Shown here: one piece after another, positions 24,343 through 35,625 of the stretch
Layout of the letters: each line of letters begins with the position of its first letter
Position numbering within the stretch: position 1 is the stretch's first letter
DNA from: Clarireedia homoeocarpa
Taxonomy: Eukaryota; Ascomycota; Leotiomycetes; Helotiales; Rutstroemiaceae
Length of the DNA stretch: 64,000 nt
Direction of reading: 5' to 3'
Assembly: GCA_001465935.1 (NCBI GenBank)
Contig: LNKV01000007.1
Span: 1,054,001 to 1,118,000, forward strand
Made by a program: the position numbers and the translations under genes
The notes under the pieces: generated by a model
The model's input: the letters and a program-made list of their open reading frames with translations, nothing else
Database searches by the model: none
Told to the model about the DNA's origin: nothing

Positions 24343-25235
24343 GAACATAATCCACCAGTACGCACTCGTCTTGATTATGGGCTAAGCATTAATTGTATAT
24401 ATACGAAGGATGGAGGAGAAAAGCACGATACATTCGGACCAAAAAGTAATTACTGGCGCTACGTTCTACTGCATTAGAGGCGCGTTGGGAATCGGTCTTT
24501 TGATTAGCATCATGGGGAAGTTAGGTTGCACATCTGGCTAATGGAGTTTGGGATTGATCTGCATTTGGTAATGGAGCTTCTGGATTGTCCTCGGGGAGAC
24601 ATTGCTATCTCGATTAGGGTTGGGATTGGGCTATAGGTTGTATGAGAACATGCAGTCAGGCCAGCCCGTGTATAAAACGTAGCAATGATATATGGGAGTG
24701 TTTTTGGGGGTAATAGTGGATGTAGTTGTCGTAGGTGTGTAGTTGGTGTAGGCATTTTCACATGTGACAATAGCTTTCTTTCTGCCGTACTCGTAGTCTC
24801 CTCATCCAAAGGGCTGATTGGCTAATGATATGTGGAGGCAGACATGCTTCCCCTGGGTAACCTTACTATACGCCTAAAATAAAAGTTGCACATCTCCGGA
24901 GATCTTTACTTCTACTTGACATAAGAATTGGATCATGTTGTTGCAGCTATCCACGTACAATCGTACAATCGTACAGTAGTAGGGAACTCCGCTCGGCCAC
25001 TTTCTCGCTGGAGAAAAGCCGATGGATACTCAGTCTGATATTGTTATCAATTCTCCATGGATATGGCTAGTGCATGCGAGGTCCCTGCACAACCAGCCCA
25101 ACGCCAATCTCGAATAATAAGGCGTGTCAGCACCATCGTTGCATGGGACGGGCTAAGTGCTAGTTAGTGTCTTTACTTTCCAAGTTCGATTCTTGCTCCT
25201 CTCTGAAGCTGGGTTCTTCTCAAATGAATCATTAA
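24343..25235. other. Intergenic region
   Basis: Between the DUF1752 gene and the CAP10 pseudogene. No gene or repeat recognised. Confidence 0.4.
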
Positions 25236-26519
25236 ACATGGCGATGACCGACGCCCTTACTTCGTTTCCCAGCGGCGTCATTATCTATTTGCTTTTGCTA
25301 TAATTTCCACTCTTCTTATCTTGTTCTACGGCATTAGGCAGCAACGGTTCACTGCGATTCCTGCTACGCTGCAGAAATATCCCACTATGACGATTGACTT
25401 CCATCAACAGCAAGGTGATAATTTTGACGGGAATTGGGCTTACACGCGAGATTATGGAAATCTCTTTTTAACACAGAGACAATGCGGTGCCGCATTTCCT
25501 GGCTTGTTTGAGGAAAGTTGAAAGGCCGATTAAGTTGAGGAGGAGTAATAGAATCACTCTGAAAGAGCTTGACGATACGCCGGCATTGAATGGTTTTACG
25601 AGGGCCATACTTTACGACCAACAGGTATGCTCTCGATTTTCGTACCATTGGCGAACGGAAAGGCTAATGATGATACGAAAGCTCGACATAAAATCTACTC
25701 GCGCGGTTTAGCCACACTACATGCCTTGCATCGCGCAATGCCCGCATCGCCTGAACCGCTTCCTAATATTCAACCCACTATCAACGTTGACGACAAGCTC
25801 TCCGGACATCCACAATGGGTTTATGCGCGACAATCGCAAAACACGGAGTTATGGCTCATGCCAGAGTTTGGGTTCTGGGTATGGCCGGAAACTAAAATAG
25901 GGAGCTATGGAGAAGTGCAATTAAAGGCTCATATGACCGAACAAGAATAGCCCTGGAGTCACAAAATCGACAAGCCGTTGGGGAGAGGTGCGACAATGGG
26001 TCTAGAGCTGCGGGATGAGTTTGTCGAGATCACCAGTGGGAAGGATTGGGTGAATGTCAAGACGCTCGACTGGCACAATGGGGATAGCATGAAGAACGAT
26101 CTGAAGAGCATGGATGCGCATTGCCAGTACAAATTCTTGGCGCATATGGAAGGAAATTCATTCTCTGCAAGACTGAAATACTTACAAAATTGCAGAAGTA
26201 TTATTGTAGCGCATAAACTGGAGTGGATGGAGTTTTTCCATCCGTTGAAGAAGGACGGGCCTGAACAGAACTACGTCGAGGTGGTCAGAAATTTCAACAA
26301 ACTTAGAGGGAAAAAATGGAGCTACTCGAGAAGGAGGGCGAAGTAGAGGCGATTGCAGACAGGAGCGTGAAGGCTTTTAAAGAAAGATATCTCACGCCCG
26401 CGGCTGAAGCTTGTTATTGGCGGAAGCTTATATGGGGTTGGAGAGAGGTCATGGGCTTCAAGGTTGACTTCTTCAACGTCACAGGCGGGGGAAGAAGAAG
26501 TGGAGGGGCGTTCCCGTAG
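25236..26519 (+). pseudogene. Broken CAP10-type glycosyltransferase gene
   Basis: The reading starts with an N-terminal membrane anchor (AIISTLLILFYGIRQQ). It continues through AAFPGLFEE, ARHKIYSRGLATLHALHRAM, GATMGLELRDEF, FLAHMEGNSFSARLKYL and VAHKLEWMEFF, the fungal CAP10 / DUF821 (PF05686) pattern. No single frame carries it. The frame shifts after LFEE (about 25515-25522) and near 25620-25630; an in-frame TAG stands at 25948-25950 between MTEQE and PWSHKIDKP; and the frame shifts again in an A run near 26310-26318 before LLEKEGEVEAIADRSVKAF. The last segment ends around 26519. Four lesions make it non-coding as sequenced. Assembly errors are the alternative explanation, but four separate ones are less likely. 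Confidence 0.85.
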
Positions 26520-27149
26520 AATCTTTCATGTTGGAGAGGAGATTGGAGTGGGATCCTTATTAGTTATATAATACCGATTGCATATTGCGGTGTGTAGGAT
26601 TGTGGAGACTATTTATGGTTGTGTGTATATGTCATGTTTCTGATACCCAAGATTCTTGAGGTTGTGTTTGATGGTGAAGGCGTATTTGGGTCTGGGACGA
26701 TGTACGAACGAACGAACGGTTGTCGGGTTCGTATTTTTGAAAGACGGCCATGTATGATGTTTGACGATGTTGTATGATTTCGCGATATTGAATAGACAAT
26801 GACTAGTTGTTCTGCACCTGATTCAGAAATTTACGAGTTGTGTTACGATAATTGATGATAATATTACGGTAGGAACTCGAGACATGTTTAGCTTTCGGAC
26901 TGACCGCATGTCTTAATAGAGAGATGACACTCTTCCGCCACCATGGCTACCCCATCGCAAGCTTCTTGGCTTGTCGCATTCAATGTTTAAACGTTCATCT
27001 GATACCAGACTGCATCCATCATCTATGTCACCTTCATCATTCCCAGCCCTACTGTAGGTGCCGGGATTTTCATGTTACCATTGGCTACTACGAGCCGTCG
27101 CAGGTCTCTTAAGCTTCTTGCTCTGCTTAGAAGCTAACCCGCCATTCAA

Positions 27150-27313
27150 CTAGCATATATAATTTTGAAATCTTTATTCCAGTAAGTATATATATAAGCT
27201 TCTGGTATCCATTTTTTTATAGAATAATTAGATATATAAGTTCTTAACGTTCAGATTTTACTTGCACAGTCAAAAATCAGAAATTAATCAGATAATTAGT
27301 ACATCTACTAATA
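27150..27313 (+). mobile_element. MITE family 1, copy C, degenerate
   Basis: Aligns by eye to 1678-1850. Shared words include ATTTTGAAATC (TTTTGAGATC in copy A), AGATATATAAGTT, and CAGAT.TTACTTG. The right end is GTACATCTACTAATA where copy A has GTACACCCACTGGTG. Most differences are C-to-T or G-to-A. The left end is not recognisable. Confidence 0.65.
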
Positions 27314-28000
27314 AATATATTACTACGATTTTTAGCAGACCAATTAGAGCTGCCAAATAATAGTAGTCTGGCCTTTCTTTAATACTATATAAGATGCGCA
27401 CATCATATCCGTCCCACAAACGGTCGCTATGTCTTCCTTGATGAGACTGGTGCTGACGAGCTATTTCTTACCAAATCATCCACCAGCCTTCTCTCAATCT
27501 TCGACAAGAACTATTTGCAGCGTTGGAGAGAATCTGCAAGATGAAAAGGAGTCCCCAATGAGCCATACTGGGAGACTTCGCCAGGGGTGAGCAAGCCGGA
27601 CTTGGTAATTTACCTATCTTGGGAGTAGGCGTGAAAAAAAGGTTAGATTTGGATGGCAGTGTAATCCAGAATCTGACGATGATAAATAATATGTAATCAA
27701 CCTTGAAGCAACAGATCGTAAAGGCTGTTGTTCCTTCAAAAACGTCCCTTGTTGTCTGCTTTCCTTCTCTCTTTCGGGACTACCCATCTTTTCCGCGCGA
27801 CAGAAAAAGAGAGAAAGACCACCTCCTTTTATTCAGGCAACAAGCTCTCCTTCTTTTGGCTGAAAAGATCTTCATTAGACTCGCTAAGCTGAAAAGCAGT
27901 TCCTGCTCCTGTGTACGACAAAGTGTGATAAGTAAATAAATCAAGAGAAAGAGAAAGACAACGATGAGGCTTGAGGATTTGGCAGAAGCTAATCAAATCG

Positions 28001-28166
28001 CATCTCGTGCCATCTCGTGCCATCTCGTGCCATCTCGTGCCGTCTCGTGCCATCTCGTGCCATCTCGTGCCATCTCATGCCATCTCGTCCCATCGTCCCA
28101 TCTCGTCCCATCTCGTCCCATCTCGTCCCATCCCATCTCATCCCATCTCATCCCATCTCATCTCAT
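28001..28166 (+). repeat. 10-bp tandem repeat CATCTCGTGC and variants
   Basis: About 16 units. CATCTCGTGC predominates first, drifting to CATCTCGTCC and then CATCTCATCC. Open frames across it are repeat artefacts. Confidence 0.95.
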
Positions 28167-28678
28167 CGGCAAAATAAAGTTTCATCCAATTCCAGTTACT
28201 ATTCTACATTCCCCGTCCAAGGATTGACATGGTGCCTCCGAGATGGGCGTTGCTAACCTGCAAAGTAACTTACATTATCCGTCCCATCTTTTTGCGAAAT
28301 CTACCAGGTTGCCTGTAAAACAAGTTCGCACTGCTGTGGCGCTGTTGCAGACACTTAGCATGCCCATTAAGCTCTTAGGGGAGTGAGTTCCCTGAACAAC
28401 GTGGCGTCAGGGTGCAAGAGCCATTATTTGATCCATCGTTAGGGCTGTGCAGCGTGCAGATGTGCGCTTTTCAGGGAATTTTTTTACGATGATGAGGGGA
28501 TGGGATGGGTTGGGTTGGGCTGGGTTGGGTGGATGAATGGATAAATAGCGGAAGAACAGGATTTGGCTTGGATAGTGCTGCCGTCACACCCTTACCAGAG
28601 ACCGACCCCCTACTCGATCTTACTGGCTGCCAAGTGAAGTTCGACTGTACCCTACAGGCCCGGCTACCTTGAACCTGT

Positions 28679-28762
28679 AAGGAGCTGGGAGCTGGGAGCG
28701 AGGAGCAAGGAGCAAGGAGCAAGGAGCAAGGAGCAAGGAGCAAGGAGCAAGGAGCAAGGAGC
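28679..28762 (+). repeat. 7-bp tandem repeat GGAGCAA
   Basis: About a dozen units of GGAGCAA, with GGAGCTG/GGAGCGA variants at the edges. Confidence 0.95.
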
Positions 28763-28856
28763 TAGGAGTCGGGAGCTGCGTGGAAGATGGATGTTGTAGA
28801 CGCTAGAATGGCTTATTCTATCATCCTATCATCCACTAAAGCTGTTGTGTTGTATT

Positions 28857-28958
28857 TTGTTTGATTTGTTTGATTTGGTTTGATTTGTTTGATTTTATTT
28901 GATTTTATTTGATTTGGTTTGATTTTATTTGATTTTATTTGATTTTATTTGATTTTAT
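28857..28958 (+). repeat. 10-bp tandem repeat TTTGATTTTA / TTTGATTTGT
   Basis: About ten units; the last bases alternate among GT, GG and TA. Confidence 0.95.
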
Positions 28959-29205
28959 CCTCATTATTCGGTAACTTATTCATCTAGTCAGTTAATGTAT
29001 TTTCTGGCTTCTAGTATCATCCATCGACTTACGGACTTCTCTGCTTTGTCGTTCCCATCTGGTGGTTGATGCGGTGGCGCATTTCTTATACGTTATTCTC
29101 CTCATAGTATGAAAGTATCTCGATTCTCCTCTCCACCTCTCTCTTCTCTTGCACACAACCCAGCCATATCAGATCCAAGCACTGTCGCGGTTATTGTTAT
29201 TTCTT

Positions 29206-29252
29206 CCTCTTCCTCTTCCTCCTCCTCCTCCTCCTCCTCCTCCTCCTCCTCT
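29206..29252 (+). repeat. TCC/TCT trinucleotide tract
   Basis: A pure pyrimidine microsatellite, mostly CTC units. Confidence 0.95.
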
Positions 29253-29788
29253 GCGTCTCTCTCATTCACACCTTACTCTCCTTCTCCTTTCGATCTCCAG
29301 CCTCGGCATTTGCATTGGACCAATCTAGACGGCCTTATTCAGTCCCCGACCCGCAAAAACCTCTCCAGCTTTCTACCGCTTCTACCTAAAGAAGCACGAG
29401 CAGCCCACTTCCGGCAACCGGGGAAACTAAAATCCGACTATCAAAATCAATTCAAATCCAATCAATCCAAGTTCCATTGAGAGAACAAAGAGAAAAAAAT
29501 TATTGAAATCGCGCCTCGCGAACAGTGCAGTTACTTACCGGAGTCACTCACTCTCACCACACCCATCTCTCTCCCCTCCAATCTCGACATCTTCGATTCT
29601 TCCTCCATATTTCTATTATATTATCTATTTTATTATATTCCAAACGAGATTATCGATTGTATGAAGCTTTTAACTTTATATCAAAAAGGTGGAGTTTTTA
29701 AATTATAAGGTTACGAACCGGCCGAGGGAAAAACCTTCGAGGAGAAGGGAAGAAGATTCACGCGTCAAAGCAAAATCCAAACCCTTAA

Positions 29789-29830
29789 CGAAACGAGACG
29801 AGACGAGACGAGACGAGACGAGACGAGACG
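29789..29830 (+). repeat. Pentanucleotide repeat GACGA
   Basis: About seven units of ACGAG in the 5' flank of the GTPase gene. Confidence 0.95.
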
Positions 29831-30405
29831 GAGAAACAACGAAAAAGAACGAACGAACGAGGAGGCCTCTTGGAACCTGTCAAACCTGCATGCCACTGTG
29901 ACATTAGGCACGTTACGAGCTCCAACGAGTGCTGTTGAGCTTATTTCAGCCACTATTTAATCTACGCCTGTCAGGTCGAAAGAAGAGGATCTCCAGTACC
30001 TTCATACTACTTATCCATTCATTCGTTCAAATTTCTTCTCTCTTTTTGTAATTATCTTATTGTCGACATTCCCCTTGTACTATTGTTTAGGGTGAAAGCA
30101 CGGGACGGATACCTTTATGCAATAGGGGCAGAGTGAATTGAGATTCGCGAATCAGACCCAAGTGCTCTTCCATTCCAGCCCCCGGCGGCGACGACAAGTC
30201 ACGAGAAAGGGCAAGAGCAAGAAGGCATTACTCAGGGGGGAGTTCTCCGACCACAAAAAATATGTCGGCGAGAAATTCTTCAAGGTGAGTCGAGTATTCT
30301 CTTCCTTCACATTCAGGGACTTCTCACTGTTGCGCACGTACAAAACCCCCACCGCACGTCCTTTTGAATCAGGGGCAAACTTCTTCATTGAATGGGATGG
30401 CTGAT

Positions 30406-31639
30406 ATGGGTTCATTGTTTAGGAGAGATTATCATATTGTTGTTTTAGGTGCCGGTGAGTGTTTTCTTCTTCTACATCCATCGACACGGAATTGAAGAAT
30501 GGAGGGATTCCATATAATATCAATGACTGAGATTTATGGATGGCTAACATGAGACTTCAAAGGTGGTGTTGGCAAAAGCTGCCTGACTGGTAAGGATCTT
30601 CTACCTAGTTTACCGAGATTCGAGAAGACCCACTTCCTTCTGGAAGATTATGGGGGATGTATGGGTCGAGATGAGTACCTTGGAGCCGTCTAGGGAGAGA
30701 GCTGACTTTCGGACCCTGTTGTTAGCGCAATTCGTGCAAAATATCTGGATTGAGAGTTATGATCCGACAATTGAGGATTCGTATAGGAAGCAGATCGAGG
30801 TTGATGTAAGTTCTCGTCATTTTTGGCAGGAGCTCCGAGTTCAGCTGTGTGTACTAACAAGAGTTTTGCTTAGGGACGGCAATGCATGTTGGAGATGTAA
30901 GATTGTTGTGTTACCCAAATGTGGATTGAGTATTGACGGAATTTGCAGATTAGATACCGCTGGGACGGAACAATTCAGTAAGCTGTCTTCAAGCTCCTAA
31001 AATCAAATGGTTACTAACAAATTCACCAGCCGCCATGAGGTAAAGTTGCACTATGCTAACCTCATTATGCTCCGGCATCTACTCACACATTACACAGAGA
31101 ACTATACATGAAAACTGGCCAAGGTTTCCTTCTCGTCTTTTCCATCACATCTCAAAGCAGTTTAAACGAACTCTCCGAACTTCGCGAACAAATCATCCGT
31201 ATAAAAGATGACGAAAACGTTCCAATCGTCATAGTTGGAAACAAATCCGATCTGGACCAGGACCGAGTGGTTAGCAGACAGGAGGCCTTCAAAGTTAGTC
31301 AGAACTGGGGAAATGCGCCGTACTATGAGACGAGTGCTAGAAGGAGGGGTGAGTTTCCTTATTCCTTACTCGATAATAAGTTTTTCCCTTTCTCCCCTCG
31401 CTACCGGAGTACCGGACAAGCGGGGAACTATTGCGAAACACTGTAGGCTCAATATGGTTTTTAGTGTTACTGACTGGGCTGGACCTCTAGCAAACGTAGA
31501 TGAAGTCTTCATAGATCTATGCAGACAAATCATCAGACGAGATAATAATCACTCATCACAGGATTACGATGATGAAGTAAACGCGCCGACGGAGAAGAAG
31601 TACAAGAGAAGGCTCTTGGGCAGATGTGTGATTTTATGA
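30406..31639 (+). CDS. rsr1: Rap/Rsr1 (Bud1, Krev-1)-type small GTPase
   Basis: A 205-residue Ras-family protein from eight exons: 30406-30454, 30563-30589, 30726-30805, 30874-30896, 30949-30977, 31030-31039, 31098-31348 and 31491-31639. It shows P-loop GAGGVGKS, effector loop YDPTIEDSY, DTAGTEQF with Thr at the Ras Gln61 position (the Rap hallmark), AMRELYMKTGQGF, NKSD, ETSA, and C-terminal KKYKRRLLGRCVIL. CVIL is a CAAX box ending in Leu, so geranylgeranylation is expected. Exon 6 is only 10 bp. Rsr1 marks polarity sites through Cdc24/Cdc42. A repeat-rich region lies upstream. Confidence 0.93.
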
Positions 31640-33503
31640 ATTTCTAGAGGCCGAATAAACGGTGCGAGGGGGCAATTTTCATACAATCGTTGAACAGGAG
31701 GGGGGCACGAATACCCATAGGAAAGGTTTAGCCTTTCAAGCAAATTATCTTAAAAAGGTATGCAGCGATTACGGTGAGCGAGAAAAGGGAATTGGGAACA
31801 GGATGGGGGTTTGAAATGACATCATTATGGAAGGCATGGCTTGGGTGAGATACATTATTACAAGTTAAGTGAGTGGGGTCTGAATAAGATACAATTGAGC
31901 AATTTCGAGGTCAAGATGCTAGAAGAAAAGCTGCGGCAGGAACGGAATGGAAATTTAATGGATGATTATGAAATCTAGTGTGTTTGATAGTCTTGAACTA
32001 GCCTCAACATCTCAACATTTTGTCCCCATACCTTGTTCTTCTATGTTCCATGATGAACCATCTGTTTTGGAAGCTACCTACCCACCTACCAATTCCTGTT
32101 TCGCTCAGTGCCGATGTGGACCTCATATACAAGAGTAACATGGGCACTTCCTGACCTCAGTCAATAAATACCTTTGAACGTCTTCTATAAAGCAGTGACT
32201 GGTGAGAGTAGATAAGTCTGTTATTCTATGTGGCCGCTGGTAACAGATATAGCATGTGCACATCTGGTGGAGAATTTTCTCCCTGGATTCTTATCTTAGA
32301 AAAGTCGAGAACCTCCTCCATTTCGCCTCATGTCCTTCGACACGCGGCCGTCACTTTCGCGCCAAGTAGCTTTCGCGTCAGCTTCTCGTTGTGTTCTGGC
32401 CTCCTCGGAAGCTCATTTATGATAGTGTTTCTTCCGGCAGCATCATCAAAGCATCTTTGGGAGTTCATCGAGGATCCGCTTTTCCTCCGGGTCGAGGAAA
32501 ACTTGCCAGCTCCCCTTCTGACCCGCAGAGTACCTTTTGGGCATGTCTGTTACTTCCAATGGGTTTTGGTACCCTCCGTCGATGGCTTTGTGAGCGAAGA
32601 CCAAGAGATGTGATATTGAGGCTTGCGAGGGCGAATATATCCGTTCATCCTCATTCCGATTTAATTCTTACTGATGTGCAGTGTCTCTAGTACCGCCTCG
32701 ATCACCTTTTGCCCGTGCTCGGAGGCCTTGTGGCCTTGGATGATGGCTCTGATACCACGAACCTGAAGTAAACACTGAACCCGTGTAGTGACTGCGATGT
32801 GAAGATGTAATGGATTACTGCGAGTAATCTGGAGTGGACTCACTGGAAGTTCAGCCGCATCCTAAAGTAACGATTGCATAACCGAAGCTCTTTGATGGCG
32901 ATAATCTGAGAGAATCCAGTCATCAAATACTGAGATGCACGCCAAAGTCCCATGTGTAATAACGGATCTACTACCTACTTTGGTACTGTAGATGCTCTCT
33001 TGAAAGACCGTAGATTCAACCCTTGCCACTTTACCGTGGATGGAACGAAAAGCACAGAATGAGAAGTCCCTCGAGCTCACCCATCGAAGGCGAGACCCGG
33101 GCACTCGTTGCGTATGTGTTATGTTGCACCGGCACTCATTTGCGGTTTTTTGATGTGTAGTTGGGCAGATGTATCTTCACACAAAGCAGACACTTCTGGT
33201 ACGTAGCCTGCTACACAGAGAGTGGCGAAGGTTGGAAGTGCGGGATGACTAGCCGCTGATCTAATAACATGTTTCCGTCCCAGGTGAGACACAATCCGAG
33301 TGTATCTTGCAGTGGTCAATAGCAGGTCCCACCATGTGTTGATCGGACATTTTACCTCCTCCCAAGATGGAGAAGTCTACTGTAGAACAGAAAGGAGATC
33401 CACTCAGATTAGATGGATCCGTTGTCGGCAAACCACCAAAACGACTCATCTCCAAGTCAAAAATTCATTGAATTACAAACTGGTGAGTGGAAGAGAAATG
33501 CAA

Positions 33504-33955
33504 AAATATAGTGTGTGCGACCGCCGTGAATTGAAATACTTAATGGATCTATAACCGGTGTCGCGATAGCTTGGTGGGAACTGGCACAAATAGGAAAATA
33601 CAGAGGTGAAAGAGAAATACAAGATAATCTATTGAGAAACTACAGTAAGACGTGACTAGTGAAGGAATTTCATATTGTTGCACGAAAGTTTTCAGCTTAC
33701 CCAGGAAGAACCTGAGGCAGCTCATAAGCCACTAACTCCACTGTACAGTACAATAATAATCTTACATTCTTGATTAAGCGAGATCAAAAGTTACAACCAA
33801 AAAAGTTTGCTGTTACTTCCTTAGTATGTACAACATTATTTGGCACTCTGGTAGAGGATACGCCAAAAAAGAAAAATAATAAATTTTGATGCAACCGCCG
33901 TGAATCGAAGAGAAATCCAAAAATATAGTGTGTGCAACCGCCGTGAATCGAACAC
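33504..33955 (-). repeat. Three copies of a tRNA-3'-end-like word (TTCRATTCACGGCGG)
   Basis: On the minus strand, TTCAATTCACGGCGGTCGCA lies near 33520-33539. TTCGATTCACGGCGGTTGCA lies at about 33890-33909 and again at 33932-33951. Two copies are joined to the shared tail ACACTATATTTTTG. The word holds a B-box-like GTTCGATTC and a potential T-arm, as in tRNA 3' halves or tRNA-derived SINEs. No matching 5' acceptor strand is found for it. Confidence 0.6.
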
Positions 33956-34010
33956 GAACTAGAAGACTCGTTAGCTAATTGAACAAGTCGAAGAGGTAGT
34001 TGATTACTTA

Positions 34011-34081
34011 CCCTCCACCTGACATCTGTGTTCAGGAGAACACTTGGAAGGGTGGAATCCTAACCATTGGACCACGGAAGC
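34011..34081 (-). ncRNA. tRNA-Gly(TCC)-like sequence, probably degenerate
   Basis: The minus strand reads GCTTCCG, TG, then GTCCAATGGTTAGGAT (a normal D-arm and A box). CCTTCCAAG follows, with anticodon TCC at 34046-34048, then CCTGA...TCAGG and TGGAGGG. The D-arm matches eukaryotic tRNA-Gly/Glu very well. The acceptor stem has 6 of 7 pairs including wobbles. The anticodon stem is poor (one extra C) and the T-loop lacks TTCRA, so I judge it a pseudogene or tRNA-derived fragment. Confidence 0.4.
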
Positions 34082-34214
34082 TTGGTTTTGACCTGCTTTG
34101 CGTCATAGTGCATATTATTTATTTGATTAGATATTCGTTACGAATTTGGTTGTCAAGCTTGAAGTTGGTGGGGTTGAGGCCTCTATAGTAATTATTTATA
34201 TAAGTGGCCCCGCA

Positions 34215-34476
34215 CACGCGCCTCCGGTTAGTCGTGGCACACCCAAATATCAACCAGCACCCATAGATAATTAAAAATCAACAACTCAATATATTTTGAT
34301 TTTGTGAAATAATTATTATTCTATTGCTTATGGTACTCAGAAATTTATGAGGGTATATTTTATTTCAATTTTTAAGGGAGGGTTTAAGATATTTCAAAAG
34401 AGAGTCTTTAATCGAATACCACGGATTTTGGTGGGAATACGCATTTTGGTGTGCCACGACTAACCGGAGGCGCGTG
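34215..34476 (+). mobile_element. MITE family 2 (262 bp, 29-bp perfect inverted ends)
   Basis: The left end begins CACGCGCCTCCGGTTAGT and runs to 34243. The right end 34448-34476 is its exact reverse complement. Beyond 29 perfect pairs, the match continues five more with one mismatch. The interior is AT-rich and non-coding. ACA/CA flanks both ends, but a definite target duplication cannot be set. Confidence 0.85.
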
Positions 34477-35625
34477 ACACGATAGAAAATATAAGTTAGG
34501 TACAGACATTATATAAAAGTACAGTAATCACAGAACAATCGGAGTATGTATGTATATATGTATTATTATTGACGTCTAAGCAGTAAGATACCAGCACCTC
34601 CCAGGGGATAGACATACTAAGCTAAGGAATTATAAACAGAGTCCATATCTGGTAATAACATCAAAAACTATAAGAGGAAAAAAGGATATTAGTATACAGG
34701 TAGTCCCGGGTCTCTCCTTCCGCGGTATTTTAGCGTCTCTGTAGACTCTAGAAAGCAATTTCAAAGCCGATAGGCATTATTTCAATTACAAGGCCTTCCG
34801 CTATTTGAAGAGCTTTCTATAGTAACATTCTCACACGTGTGGAAGTGTTCCTGCCGCGCTTTTTTTCTTTTTTGGAATGGAAGACTATGAAGCCGTCAAA
34901 AGGAGAATGAGCATGTATTCACTATAGCCTTGAAAAATGGCTGAAGAGATGGCAACATGAAATGATGCCATCAAGGCTATGTAAGGTCAACCTCAAAGCA
35001 AGATCGTATATTAAGCTAAAAGTAGAAGAGACGTTTATGGATTCGTAGGGACCCTCTTCCTATTTCCAGAGGTGGAATCAGCAAGCTTGTGTATGACTCT
35101 GCCAAAAGCTCCTTGCATCACAACATAGTTTTGACGGTCGATGGCTCGCGACTAAGACCTCTGTTGATCCCTTTACTCAACATGTTACTAGCCCAACGAC
35201 TTCACTGCGTTCTGTCGCAGACAGTCCGCCAAACTAGGTTACTTTGGTAGTCTGTTAGCTGGAGATATGCCTGTGACAGAAATTTGGGGTAAAACAGCTT
35301 AATGGTTCAGACCAGGTCTCATGAACTTTCATTTCCGAGATTTGCTTTAGATTTGCGAGGACTGACAAAAATTGAGGATATACTACAGACTGCTAGTGGT
35401 AGTGAAATCGAAGGGGTGAATCTAGAATTTTGCTTGGCCGGCTATGTCAGACAGGCGAAATCCGCCCAAGCTAACCTAGCCTAAATTCTAGGTACCCTCA
35501 GAATTAAAAGAATTTTGAATAATAATTTAATTTTTCTCCCGTAGGAAAGCTTTTCCAATTTTCCAAACTCGCGGGAAGAACTTGAAGATCTTGAAACTCA
35601 GATATACAGTGCAAAGGTAGTGAAT

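Larger units (their letters stand above)
26520..30405. other. 3.9-kb gene-poor, repeat-rich stretch
   Basis: Holds a degenerate MITE copy and five microsatellite or minisatellite tracts (listed separately). It ends in the 5' flank of the Rap-like GTPase gene. No credible coding exons seen. Confidence 0.6.
31640..35625. other. 4-kb gene-free region with MITE, tRNA-like sequence and short repeats
   Basis: Open frames at 32230-32690 and 32661-33455 do not form a recognisable protein. Supported contents are the 33.5-33.96 kb short repeats, a tRNA-like sequence and MITE family 2. The rest, including 34.5-35.6 kb, shows nothing identifiable. Confidence 0.5.

Noticed and set aside
28001..28256. CRISPR-like regular repeats and the ORFs across them
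   Set aside because: The units are contiguous 10-bp tandem repeats without spacers, in a eukaryotic genome.
32230..33455. Several 60-127 codon ORFs on both strands
   Set aside because: No motif, no consistent splice chain and no recognisable family in any combination.
35302..35484. 60-codon ORF upstream of the phosphoribosyltransferase
   Set aside because: No recognisable features and no splice link to the downstream gene.
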